Source of the DNA: Arthrobacter sp.
GTDB lineage: Bacteria; Actinomycetota; Actinomycetes; Actinomycetales; Micrococcaceae
Assembly (NCBI GenBank): GCA_031277795.1
Contig: JAITLQ010000015.1
Span: 1 to 64,000, forward strand
Length of the DNA stretch: 64,000 nt
Direction of reading: 5' to 3'
Shown: piece after piece, positions 38,375 to 45,615 of the stretch
How the letters are laid out: each line of letters starts with the position of its first letter
Numbering within the stretch: position 1 is the stretch's first letter
Program-made: the position numbers and the translations under genes
The notes under the pieces: model-generated
Database searches by the model: none
What the model saw: only the letters and a program-made list of their open reading frames with translations
What the model was told of the DNA's origin: nothing

Positions 38375-39193
38375 GTGATTGATAAGTCTCAACTCCTTGC
38401 TGAGTACGACCAGCACCTCCGCGCCGAGGCCGAGATGGCCGGCGCCCTCTCGGTGGATCGGCTCGGTCCCCTCTACCTCGGTATCCACGGGGAAGAAGCG
38501 GAGGAACGCACGGGCTTCGTGAGCTACGCGCGCCTGGCCCGCGAACCCGGCGGCACGGCCGATCGCGCGCTGGTCGACGAGGCTGTCAAGCTCTTGGTTG
38601 CGTGGAGGGATGCGCACCCCGAGCTCACCGAGGTGGAGATCAAGACGCGCTCCCACGATCGCGCAGAGGGCCTGGCTGAGGCCCTGACGGCGGCCGGCTT
38701 CGAGGCCGAGGAGCCAGAGTCTGTCATGCTCGGGCCGGTGGACGGGCTGGTTGATGCACCGACGCCGGAGGGCGTCATCATCGCCCCGGCCCTCACCGAG
38801 GAGGCCATGTGGGCGGCGGCCCGCATGGAGGACGAGGTCTTCGGGTCCTCCATGGCCGAGCGGATCGTCCCCGAGCTTCTGCGCCGCCGCGCGGCGGGCG
38901 AGGCGGTGGCCCTGTGGTCGGCGGTGGCCGACGGCCGCGTCGTGAGCGCCGGGCGCATCGAGCCCGTGGTGGGGACGCAAATCGCCGGGATCTGGGGCGG
39001 CGCCACGCTGCCCGAGTATCGCGGCCGCGGCATCTACCGCGCGCTGACGGCGGCGCGGGCCACGGCGGCGCGCGATCAGGGCATCCGCTTCATTCACTCG
39101 GATTCGACGGAGGACTCGCGGCCCATCCTCGAGCGCTCGGGGTTGTTCAAGGTCACCGAGACGACGCCGTTCGTCTGGCGGCGCGAGGCGTAA
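38375..39193 (+). CDS. GNAT-family N-acetyltransferase
   Basis: A 272-aa protein whose C-terminal half is a GNAT domain: VVSAGRIEPVVGTQIAGIWG, the acetyl-CoA loop PEYRGRGIYRALTAA and a terminal strand. The N-terminal half (LLAEYDQHLRAEAEMAG...) may be a degenerate second GNAT fold. GTG 38375 has no ribosome site; TACACT at 38362-38367 lies seven bases upstream, so the mRNA is probably leaderless. Substrate unknown. Confidence 0.78.
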   Translation: MIDKSQLLAEYDQHLRAEAEMAGALSVDRLGPLYLGIHGEEAEERTGFVSYARLAREPGGTADRALVDEAVKLLVAWRDAHPELTEVEIKTRSHDRAEGLAEALTAAGFEAEEPESVMLGPVDGLVDAPTPEGVIIAPALTEEAMWAAARMEDEVFGSSMAERIVPELLRRRAAGEAVALWSAVADGRVVSAGRIEPVVGTQIAGIWGGATLPEYRGRGIYRALTAARATAARDQGIRFIHSDSTEDSRPILERSGLFKVTETTPFVWRREA

Positions 39194-39199
39194 AGGGCG

Positions 39200-39655
39200 C
39201 TACGCCGTCGAGGCGAAGGGGCGATTCTCCCTGGCGGAGCGCATGGCCCGGTGCGTCTGCTTCGCGACGAGCCACCACACCACCGCGGCCGCGAGGGCCG
39301 AGGCGGCGGCACCCCACCAGGGGGTGATCAGCAGCGAGAAGAGCACGAAGAGCAGGCCGATGCCGCACACGGCATCCACGGCAACGAAGGGCTTGCGCGC
39401 GCGGATGAGCGGGCGCAGGACCGCCGCGAGGGCCTCGGCGATGAGAAACCACAGGGGAACGCCGAGCAGCAGGATGGCGCAGGCCGTCACGGGCGACAGC
39501 GAGGACGTGAGGCACGAGGGGCCCACGACGCCGGCGAGGAGCCCGGCGACGAAGGGCAGGCAGGCGAACCCCGCCACCCGAGACCAGCGTCCCAGCTTGT
39601 GCCAGAACGAGGTCGGGCGGGCGAGGGGGGATTCGTCCGCGAGCTGCCGTTGCAT
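39200..39655 (-). CDS. Four-helix hypothetical membrane protein
   Basis: A 151-aa protein of no recognised family with four predicted membrane segments (FACLPFVAGLLAGVVG, ACAILLLGVPLWFLIAEAL, GIGLLFVLFSLLITPWW, ALAAAVVWWLVA) and basic cytoplasmic loops. ATG 39655 begins MQRQLADES; a few more codons upstream are possible. Its 3' end is convergent with the GNAT gene seven bases away. Confidence 0.65.
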   Translation of the reverse strand: MQRQLADESPLARPTSFWHKLGRWSRVAGFACLPFVAGLLAGVVGPSCLTSSLSPVTACAILLLGVPLWFLIAEALAAVLRPLIRARKPFVAVDAVCGIGLLFVLFSLLITPWWGAAASALAAAVVWWLVAKQTHRAMRSARENRPFASTA

Positions 39656-39772
39656 GCCCAAAAGGCTAGGGCCGCGTGCCAGCCGCACGCCATGCCGGTC
39701 CCGGGATTTTGCCGAGAGCATGGCAACGATTCGGTGACGGTGGCCGCGCGGGTCACCGCCCGGGCGATGCCA

Positions 39773-39818
39773 GACGGCGTGAGGGAACCTCGCGCGCGCG
39801 AGGTTCCCTCACGCCGTC
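39773..39818. terminator. Perfect 46-base palindrome, terminator of bcp
   Basis: 23-base arms meet with a GCGC centre, seven bases past the bcp stop. A very stable hairpin would form in transcripts of either strand. Confidence 0.85.
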
Positions 39819-39824
39819 GAGCGC

Positions 39825-40310
39825 CTAGAGGCCGAGGGCCTCGCGCAGGCGCAGGACGTGGCCGTTGGGGTCGACGTCGTATTCGGCGTAGGCCAGGCGG
39901 CCGTCCTTGCCCACTACGAAGGTGGAGCGCTGGGTGCCGGTGAAGGTCTGCTCACCCACGACGCGGGAACCGTAGGCGCCGTAGGCGCTGGAGACGGCGA
40001 AGTCGGGGTCGGAGAGCAGCGAGTAGCTCAGGTGCTGCTCCTCCCGGAAGGCGCGCAGGGCCTCCGGCAGGTCGGGCGAGACGCCAAGCACGGTGTAGCC
40101 GGCGCCCTGCAGCGAGGCGAGGTTGTCGCGGAAGTCGCACGCCTCGGTGGTGCAGCCGGGGGTGGAGGCCTTGGGGTAGAAGTACACGACCACGCCGGCG
40201 TTCGCCGAGGCGACCGCCTCGTCGAGGCCGATGGCGTCGCCGTCGGCGTCGACCAGTGTGAAGTCCGGGGCCGTGGTGCCCGCGGCCAGGCGGGGGAGGG
40301 TCTGCGTCAT
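39825..40310 (-). CDS. bcp: Thioredoxin-dependent peroxiredoxin, Bcp/PrxQ type
   Basis: A 161-aa peroxiredoxin reducing hydrogen and organic peroxides. The active site YPKASTPGCTTEACDFRD has the peroxidatic Cys53 and resolving Cys58, the five-residue spacing of atypical 2-Cys Bcp enzymes. AGGAGT lies four to five bases before ATG 40310. It follows an inverted repeat that may be its operator. Uricase in this window produces hydrogen peroxide, which such an enzyme could remove, though no regulatory link is visible. Confidence 0.93.
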   Translation of the reverse strand: MTQTLPRLAAGTTAPDFTLVDADGDAIGLDEAVASANAGVVVYFYPKASTPGCTTEACDFRDNLASLQGAGYTVLGVSPDLPEALRAFREEQHLSYSLLSDPDFAVSSAYGAYGSRVVGEQTFTGTQRSTFVVGKDGRLAYAEYDVDPNGHVLRLREALGL

Positions 40311-40393
40311 GGTGACTCCTAACAGCTCGAGGTCCGCGCGCCCTGGCGGGCGCGACGGCGCGCGGCGTGGCACGCATCACGCTCAGACTATCG

Positions 40394-40422
40394 CCTAATG
40401 GAGTATGAATTCCACCATTAGG
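40394..40422. promoter_or_regulatory. Inverted repeat CCTAATGG-N13-CCATTAGG
   Basis: Eight-base perfect arms in an AT-rich patch upstream of bcp and overlapping the end of the preceding leftward gene. It may be an operator controlling bcp, or a weak terminator of that gene. Confidence 0.55.
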
Positions 40423-41437
40423 AAAAATTGACGCCGGCGAGTAGGCGGTCGGCGACGACCACCGGCTGTCCAGCGACGCTGGCGGGTACCGCGGTGGCCC
40501 ACACCGTGGGGTCGCCGGGCACCCGTGTCACGAGGCTCGCCCGCTCGAGCGGGACGGCCTCGAAGCCTGCCGAGCGCAGGTCGACGTGGGTGCGCAGCAG
40601 CACCTCGACCCGCTGCGCCACGGTGCCGGGGGCATGCACCTGTTGCGCCACCGAGCCGCCCAAGAGGGGGGAGGCCCCGGCGCGCTGGGCCAGCAGTGCG
40701 GCGGCCCGCGCCTGCCCGAGCGGAGGCAGCGGATGCCACCAGCCCTCCACGCGGCCGCCGGGGCCGGGGTAGGCGGCGAGCCACGCACCAAGCAGGGCGG
40801 CATCGTCCGCCGCCGCCCACACCCCGGCGCCGTCGCGGCGGACCAGGCCCCCCCACTGCGTGAGGGCGCGGCTCACCGCCTGCCGGGAGACGCCGAGGAC
40901 GTCGGAGAGGTGCCCGACCGCTGCGCCGCCGCGCAGGAGCAGGACGCGGGCCACGGCCCAGCGCGTCCACGCGGGGCGACCGCCCGTGTGGGCGGGGGGA
41001 AGCACGGCGTCCGGGAGCCGGTCGAGCAGGCCGGCGGGCAGGGGGGCCGGTTGCGTGCGGGGAGCGGGGACGCCCAGCCGGTCGCGGCGGCGCGGGGCGT
41101 CGCCCGGGACGCCCGTACCGATGGCCTCGTAGGCCACGCCGTTGATGAGGGCGAGCGGCGCCTCCCACAGCAAGAGGTCCCAGCGGCCGAGCCGCGCGGC
41201 GTCGAGCACGCCGGGGGAGGCCGACGGCGCCACGAGCAGCACGCGCTCCGCGCCGCCCACGTCCCCCCGCTTGCGGGCCTCGGAGAGCGTGATCCGGCCG
41301 CGGTCGCCGCGCAGCGTGCGGCGGGCCGGGCGGGCGTTGGGCAGCACCAAGGCCCACGAGTCGCCGGAGCGTTCGCCGATCCTGAAGCCCAGCGCGCGCA
41401 GGCCGGCCTCGCTCGCGACGGCGACCTCGTTGAGCAC
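40418..41437 (-). CDS. Hypothetical protein with central helix-turn-helix
   Basis: A 339-aa protein, GTG start at 41437 preceded by AAAGGTG. The first 110 residues look like an alpha/beta nuclease-like or regulatory fold (RVLLVAPSASPGVLDAARLG, WDLLLWEAPLALINGVAYEA). A clear winged HTH lies at about 155-200 (RWAVARVLLLRGG, HLSDVLGVSRQAVSRALTQW). The C-terminus has GTVAQRVEVLLRTHVDLRSAG and PTVWATAVPASVAGQPVVVA. The overall plan resembles stand-alone actinobacterial regulators of unknown target. Its divergent neighbour is the Ycf46-type ATPase operon. Confidence 0.65.
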   Translation of the reverse strand: MLNEVAVASEAGLRALGFRIGERSGDSWALVLPNARPARRTLRGDRGRITLSEARKRGDVGGAERVLLVAPSASPGVLDAARLGRWDLLLWEAPLALINGVAYEAIGTGVPGDAPRRRDRLGVPAPRTQPAPLPAGLLDRLPDAVLPPAHTGGRPAWTRWAVARVLLLRGGAAVGHLSDVLGVSRQAVSRALTQWGGLVRRDGAGVWAAADDAALLGAWLAAYPGPGGRVEGWWHPLPPLGQARAAALLAQRAGASPLLGGSVAQQVHAPGTVAQRVEVLLRTHVDLRSAGFEAVPLERASLVTRVPGDPTVWATAVPASVAGQPVVVADRLLAGVNFS

Positions 41438-41589
41438 GTGAATTCATCACCTTTCCGTTTCCCGACGTAGTGTGAAAACGACGGGTGATCACGCCCATGG
41501 GCCTGGACGCGATCCCAGCATGTCAGGTTCCGAGGGGGCCGTGTCGTGGCACGATGATCCCTGTCACATCAGCATCAGTAGGGGGAAAG

Positions 41590-43230
41590 ATGGCGGCAGC
41601 GGGGCCCAGCCCGTTCCAAAACACGCTCACGGAGCTGATCCGGGCGCGGCATCCTGTCCTCTTGGTGCAGACGCAGGAGGGCGATCGCGTCGTCGCGGCG
41701 GTCTCCGAGCTGCTCTCCCACGGCATGGTTCCGCGCGGGCGCGAGCTGCAGCTCTACTCGCTCACGCGCGGCCTGCACACGCCGGGCGGCACGCCGGGTC
41801 GCCGCGTGGCCCCCGAGCAGGCGCTGGCCGACGCAGCGAAGGTCACCGAGCCCACGGTCTTCATTTTCCAGGACCTGCACCACCAGCTCGGTGCCGCAGG
41901 CAGCCGGCCGGAGCCCGTGCTCATCCGCTCGCTCCTCGACACCGCCACGCAGTTCAAGAACGGGCCGGTGCCGCACACGCTCATCATCGTGGCGCCCTCG
42001 CTCATCCTGCCCCCGGACCTGGAGAAGGCCGTCACGGTCGTGGATCTCCCGCTGCCCACGGAGGAGGAGATCGGCGCCGTCCTGGAGAGCATCGTGAGCG
42101 TGAACCGCGACGCGATCACCGACAACCTCAGCGAGGAGGACCGGCGCCGCCTCGTCCAGGCGGCCCAGGGCCTCACCCTGTGGGAGGCGGACAATGCGTT
42201 CGCCCGCGCGCTCGTGGCCGACCGCATGCTCGACGTCGGCGACATCGCCCAGGTGCTCGAGGAGAAGCGCCAGACCATCCGCAAGGCGGGGCTGCTGGAG
42301 TTCATCCCGCCGACCGGTTCGCTTGACGACGTCGGAGGGCTGGGCAATCTGAAGACCTGGCTGACCCAGCGTGGTCACGCGTGGTCGCCCGACGCCCAGA
42401 AGTGGGGCATCCCGGCCCCCAAGGGCCTGCTCATCACGGGCGTGCCTGGCTGTGGCAAGTCGCTCACGGCCACGTGCGTCTCGGCGCAGTGGGGGCTCCC
42501 GCTCCTGCGCCTCGACGTGGGCCGCGTGTTCGCCGGGCTCGTGGGATCGAGCGAGGAGAACATGCGCCGGGCCCTCTCGCTCGCGGAAGCCGTGGCCCCC
42601 GCGGTGCTCTGGATCGACGAGATCGAGAAGGGCTTCGGCACGGGCCAAGGCGGAGACGCCGGGACGAGCCGGCGGGTGCTCGGCACCTTCCTGACGTGGA
42701 TGCAGGAGAAGAGCAGCCCCGTCTTTGTCATCGCCACGGCCAACGCGATCGACGCCCTGCCGCCGGAGTTCCTGCGTAAGGGCCGCTTCGACGAGATCTT
42801 CTTTGTTGACCTGCCAACGCGCGCGGAGCGCGAGGACATCTGGCGGCTGCACCTCACGCAGCGACTGGAGAAGGGCCCCTCCGCGGCCGGCGGCATCGCG
42901 ATCGACGCCGCGGCCACGCAGCTCGCCGAAGCGACGGAAGGCTTCTCCGGGGCGGAGATTGCCCAGGCCTCGGTGGCCGGTTGCTTCGACGCCTTCGAGG
43001 CCAGGCGGCCGCTGGAGATGGACGATCTGCTCACGGCCGTGCGCAACACGGTGCCGCTGTCGGTGACGCAGGCGGAGCAGATCGCGGCCACCCGGCAGTG
43101 GGCGCAGACTCGCGCCGTCGCGGCGACGGCGAAGGCCGCCCGCGAGGAGTACGCCGAGGTCACGCCGGAGGGCGAGGCCCCCGCCGGCGACATCGGCTCC
43201 TGGCGCGGCGGCCGCACCATCGACTTCTAG
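41590..43230 (+). CDS. AAA-family ATPase, Ycf46 type
   Basis: A 546-aa protein with the two-part plan of cyanobacterial/plastid Ycf46. The N-terminal half is an AAA-like domain without a Walker A (LIRARHPVLLVQTQEGDRVV, FIFQDLHHQLG, TLIIVAPSLILPPDLEKAV). The C-terminal half is a full AAA+ module: Walker A GVPGCGKS (284-291), Walker B LWIDEIE (Asp343, Glu344), FVIATANAIDALPPEFL and RKGRFDEIFF. A purine-rich site (TAGGGGG) precedes ATG 41590; ATG 41554 is an alternative. First gene of an operon with DUF1257, DUF2997 and radical SAM genes. Family known, function not. Confidence 0.85.
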   Translation: MAAAGPSPFQNTLTELIRARHPVLLVQTQEGDRVVAAVSELLSHGMVPRGRELQLYSLTRGLHTPGGTPGRRVAPEQALADAAKVTEPTVFIFQDLHHQLGAAGSRPEPVLIRSLLDTATQFKNGPVPHTLIIVAPSLILPPDLEKAVTVVDLPLPTEEEIGAVLESIVSVNRDAITDNLSEEDRRRLVQAAQGLTLWEADNAFARALVADRMLDVGDIAQVLEEKRQTIRKAGLLEFIPPTGSLDDVGGLGNLKTWLTQRGHAWSPDAQKWGIPAPKGLLITGVPGCGKSLTATCVSAQWGLPLLRLDVGRVFAGLVGSSEENMRRALSLAEAVAPAVLWIDEIEKGFGTGQGGDAGTSRRVLGTFLTWMQEKSSPVFVIATANAIDALPPEFLRKGRFDEIFFVDLPTRAEREDIWRLHLTQRLEKGPSAAGGIAIDAAATQLAEATEGFSGAEIAQASVAGCFDAFEARRPLEMDDLLTAVRNTVPLSVTQAEQIAATRQWAQTRAVAATAKAAREEYAEVTPEGEAPAGDIGSWRGGRTIDF

Positions 43231-43282
43231 CCCGGCCTCCGGCCGGCGCAGGTACCCACCCACCAGGAATCAGGACAAGCAC

Positions 43283-43720
43283 ATGAGCATCGGCGCACTC
43301 CTCATCCCGCTCGGCATGGCGCTGGCCTCGGCCGTCACCTCGGCCCTGACCAAAATCGAGGAGCAGGGCCGCACCGAGCTGACGCCCATCCGTGTGGTGG
43401 ACGAGCAGCTCGTGGCCGCCGCCCTGCAGCGCCTGGGCGCCACCAACATCGCGGTGGCTCCGGACGCGGTGAGCGCCACGACCGCCACCGGCGTGATCCG
43501 CTTCGAGCGCGTGGGCCAGGTCATGGCCGGCGTGCTCGTGGGGGCACCGCCGGAGGTCTCGGCCCGGGCCGTCGCCGATGTGGAGGCCTCCGCCGGGCTC
43601 CTGGCCCAGGCCCGCACGGCCGAGCTGGCCAAGGCACAGGCCGCCGAGCTCGGCTTCACCCTCATCGAGGAACGCAACGAGCAAGGAACCATCAACTACG
43701 TCTTCGAGGAGATCGCGTGA
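43283..43720 (+). CDS. DUF1257 (Ycf35-like) protein
   Basis: A 145-aa protein. The core, from DEQLVAAALQRLGATNIAVA through IRFERVGQVMAGVL to ELGFTLIEERNEQGTINYVF, matches DUF1257/Ycf35. Its N-terminus has a moderately hydrophobic helix (ALLIPLGMALASAVTSAL) that might bind the membrane or a partner. It is 52 bases after the AAA ATPase and overlaps DUF2997 by four bases (GTGA). In cyanobacteria and plastids Ycf35 accompanies related small proteins; no activity is established. Confidence 0.85.
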   Translation: MSIGALLIPLGMALASAVTSALTKIEEQGRTELTPIRVVDEQLVAAALQRLGATNIAVAPDAVSATTATGVIRFERVGQVMAGVLVGAPPEVSARAVADVEASAGLLAQARTAELAKAQAAELGFTLIEERNEQGTINYVFEEIA

Positions 43721-43941
43721 GCCGCCGCCTCAGCGTCAGCATCCGCCCGGACGGCACCATCGCCGCCGAGGCCTCCGGCACGCCGGGTCCCGATTGCCTC
43801 GCCGCGCTCGAACAGCTCAAGGCCCTCCTGAACGCGGAGGTGGAGGCCTCCAAGCCCACCCCCGAGTTCGCGATGCTCGCCGAGGCCGCTGAGGTCGCCG
43901 ACGAGGCCCAGGCGCGCCAGCGCCTCGAGGGACAGGCGTGA
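43717..43941 (+). CDS. DUF2997 protein, 74 aa
   Basis: A small acidic protein starting with GTG 43717. A short beta-hairpin region (RRLSVSIRPDGTIAAEASG) is followed by GPDCLAALEQLKALL, the typical DUF2997 core with one cysteine, then a helical Ala/Glu-rich tail. It overlaps both neighbours by four bases. DUF2997 proteins usually adjoin DUF1257, which supports a complex of the two. Confidence 0.83.
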   Translation: MSRRLSVSIRPDGTIAAEASGTPGPDCLAALEQLKALLNAEVEASKPTPEFAMLAEAAEVADEAQARQRLEGQA

Positions 43942-44987
43942 GTCAAAGCACCGTGGGCGGGACCCCCACCGTCGGGTGGAGGATCGCCAACAGCCTCTGG
44001 ATGCTCTGGGGGTTCTTGTCCCTCGGGCTCCTGTGGTTCGTGGGGTTCTGGATCGTCGCCGTCCGGCGCCGTTCCAGCGCGCTCTGGTACATCACCGCGG
44101 TGCTCGTCACGGCCCTCGACGTGGCGCTGTGGGTCCTCGTGGGCATGAGCTCGTCGCGACCGGACGATGACTCGATCCGGTCCTCGGGCAGCACCGTCCT
44201 CGGGATGCTGATCTTCGTGGTGCCGGTCGTGGCCTTGGTCATGAACATCGGCTGGCTGCGCTGGCTTTGGCGGCACCAGCAGGCCTCCCGTCGGCAGTTC
44301 TGGGGAGGGTACGGCGGTCCCTCGCCCTGGAGAACGGTGCCCGACGGCGCGGGCTCGCCCTGGCCGGGCGGCACCGGGAACGCGGGCGCTTCTTTCGGCG
44401 GCCAGTACGCGGGAGCGCCGCAAGGACAGTACGGCGGCCAGACTCCGGCGCCGGGGCAGGCCTGGGGCACGGCGGGGGCCCAGGGCCCCGGGCCCGCCAC
44501 GTGGGGGTACTACGGCACCGCCGGAACGGCTCAGGGCCGTCAGAGCCCCCCAGGCGGCCAGTCCGGCCAGGCCCTTCCCCCGTGGCTCGCTGGGACACCC
44601 ACGCAGGGCCAGCCGCACGGCGGGGCTCAACAGCGTCCCGCCGCGCCCACGCCTGGCACGGGCGCGGTGCCCGTCATCGGCGGCCCCCTGCTCGACCTCA
44701 ACCTCGCCAGCCTGGGCCAGCTTGCCGCCCTGCCCGGGGTCGGCGAGGAGCTGGCCCGCGCGATCGTGGTGGAGCGCGACGCCCGCGGCGCCTACCGAGC
44801 CGTGAGCGAGCTCGTCGCGCGGGGTGTCGTGCAGCCGCACGTCTTCCTGACCTTCTCCACCCGCCTCTCGGCGGGCCCCATGGCGGCCCCGCCGACCCCC
44901 GGCCTGGGGCAGGGACCCGGCCCCGCGCCGTCGGGCAGGCGGGCCGCCGGCCGCGAGAACGATGGCGGGAGGCGCCTTGAGTTCTGA
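43938..44987 (+). CDS. Membrane protein with Gly/Gln-rich linker and C-terminal HhH motif
   Basis: A 349-aa protein, GTG start overlapping the DUF2997 stop. Three membrane segments lie in the first 110 residues (LWGFLSLGLLWFVGFWIVAV, WYITAVLVTALDVALWVLV, VLGMLIFVVPVVALVMNIGW). A long disordered Gly/Gln/Pro/Tyr-rich region (about 115-250) follows. Residues about 254-310 form a ComEA-like helix-hairpin-helix domain (DLNLASLGQLAALPGVGEEL, VVERDARGAYRAVSEL). Such motifs bind DNA or act as protein interaction modules. It extends 26 bases into the next gene. Confidence 0.75.
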   Translation: MSQSTVGGTPTVGWRIANSLWMLWGFLSLGLLWFVGFWIVAVRRRSSALWYITAVLVTALDVALWVLVGMSSSRPDDDSIRSSGSTVLGMLIFVVPVVALVMNIGWLRWLWRHQQASRRQFWGGYGGPSPWRTVPDGAGSPWPGGTGNAGASFGGQYAGAPQGQYGGQTPAPGQAWGTAGAQGPGPATWGYYGTAGTAQGRQSPPGGQSGQALPPWLAGTPTQGQPHGGAQQRPAAPTPGTGAVPVIGGPLLDLNLASLGQLAALPGVGEELARAIVVERDARGAYRAVSELVARGVVQPHVFLTFSTRLSAGPMAAPPTPGLGQGPGPAPSGRRAAGRENDGGRRLEF

Positions 44988-45615
44988 GCTGCGCGTGGGC
45001 CGCGTCTTTCACGGCACCACGGCCGAGGGACCGGGGAAGCGCACGGCCGTGTGGGTGCAGGGCTGCACCATCCGCTGCCCCGGCTGCATCAATCCCGAGC
45101 TCTTCGACGCGAGGGGAGGCCGCCTCATCGCCGTGAGGGACCTCCTGGCCGAGGCGCTCGCCGAGGACGTGGAAGGCTTCACCTTCCTCGGCGGCGAACC
45201 CTTCGAACAGGCGGGGGCGCTCGGTGAGCTCGCCGAGCTGGCGCGGGCTGAGGGACTCGGGGTCATCGCGTTCACCGGCCACCGGCACGAGGACCTCGCC
45301 GCCCGCCCGGACGCACAGCGGCTGCTCGAGCACACCGATCTGCTCGTGGACGGCGAGTACCAGGCGGCCAACCCCGAGACCGAGCGCTCGCTCGTGGGCT
45401 CGGCCAATCAGCGCTTCCTGCACTTCACCGACCGCTATCGGGGCGTCCTGCCGGCGCCGCAGCGCAACCGCGTGGAGCTGCGCATCGGCCCGGACGGCTC
45501 CATCGAGATGGCCGGCTTCCTGACGAGCGAGGGGCTCGGCGCCTGGGCCGGGGCCCTGGAGTCCAGGCGCCGCCCGCGGCAGCGGAAGCGCAGCGGTGGG
45601 GCAGTCGAATCGTGA
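44962..45615 (+). CDS. Radical SAM protein, NrdG/activase-like
   Basis: A 217-aa protein with the radical SAM cluster motif QGCTIRCPGCIN (Cys35, Cys39, Cys42) and FLGGEPFEQ, the SAM-contacting GGE. GKRTAVWVQGC and IAFTGHRHEDLA are typical of glycyl-radical activases such as NrdG. A C-terminal basic tail follows. No anaerobic ribonucleotide reductase or other glycyl-radical enzyme is nearby, so its substrate may be another protein of the operon. ATG 44962 overlaps the previous gene; TTG 44977, preceded by GGGAGG, is an alternative. Confidence 0.82.
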   Translation: MAGGALSSELRVGRVFHGTTAEGPGKRTAVWVQGCTIRCPGCINPELFDARGGRLIAVRDLLAEALAEDVEGFTFLGGEPFEQAGALGELAELARAEGLGVIAFTGHRHEDLAARPDAQRLLEHTDLLVDGEYQAANPETERSLVGSANQRFLHFTDRYRGVLPAPQRNRVELRIGPDGSIEMAGFLTSEGLGAWAGALESRRRPRQRKRSGGAVES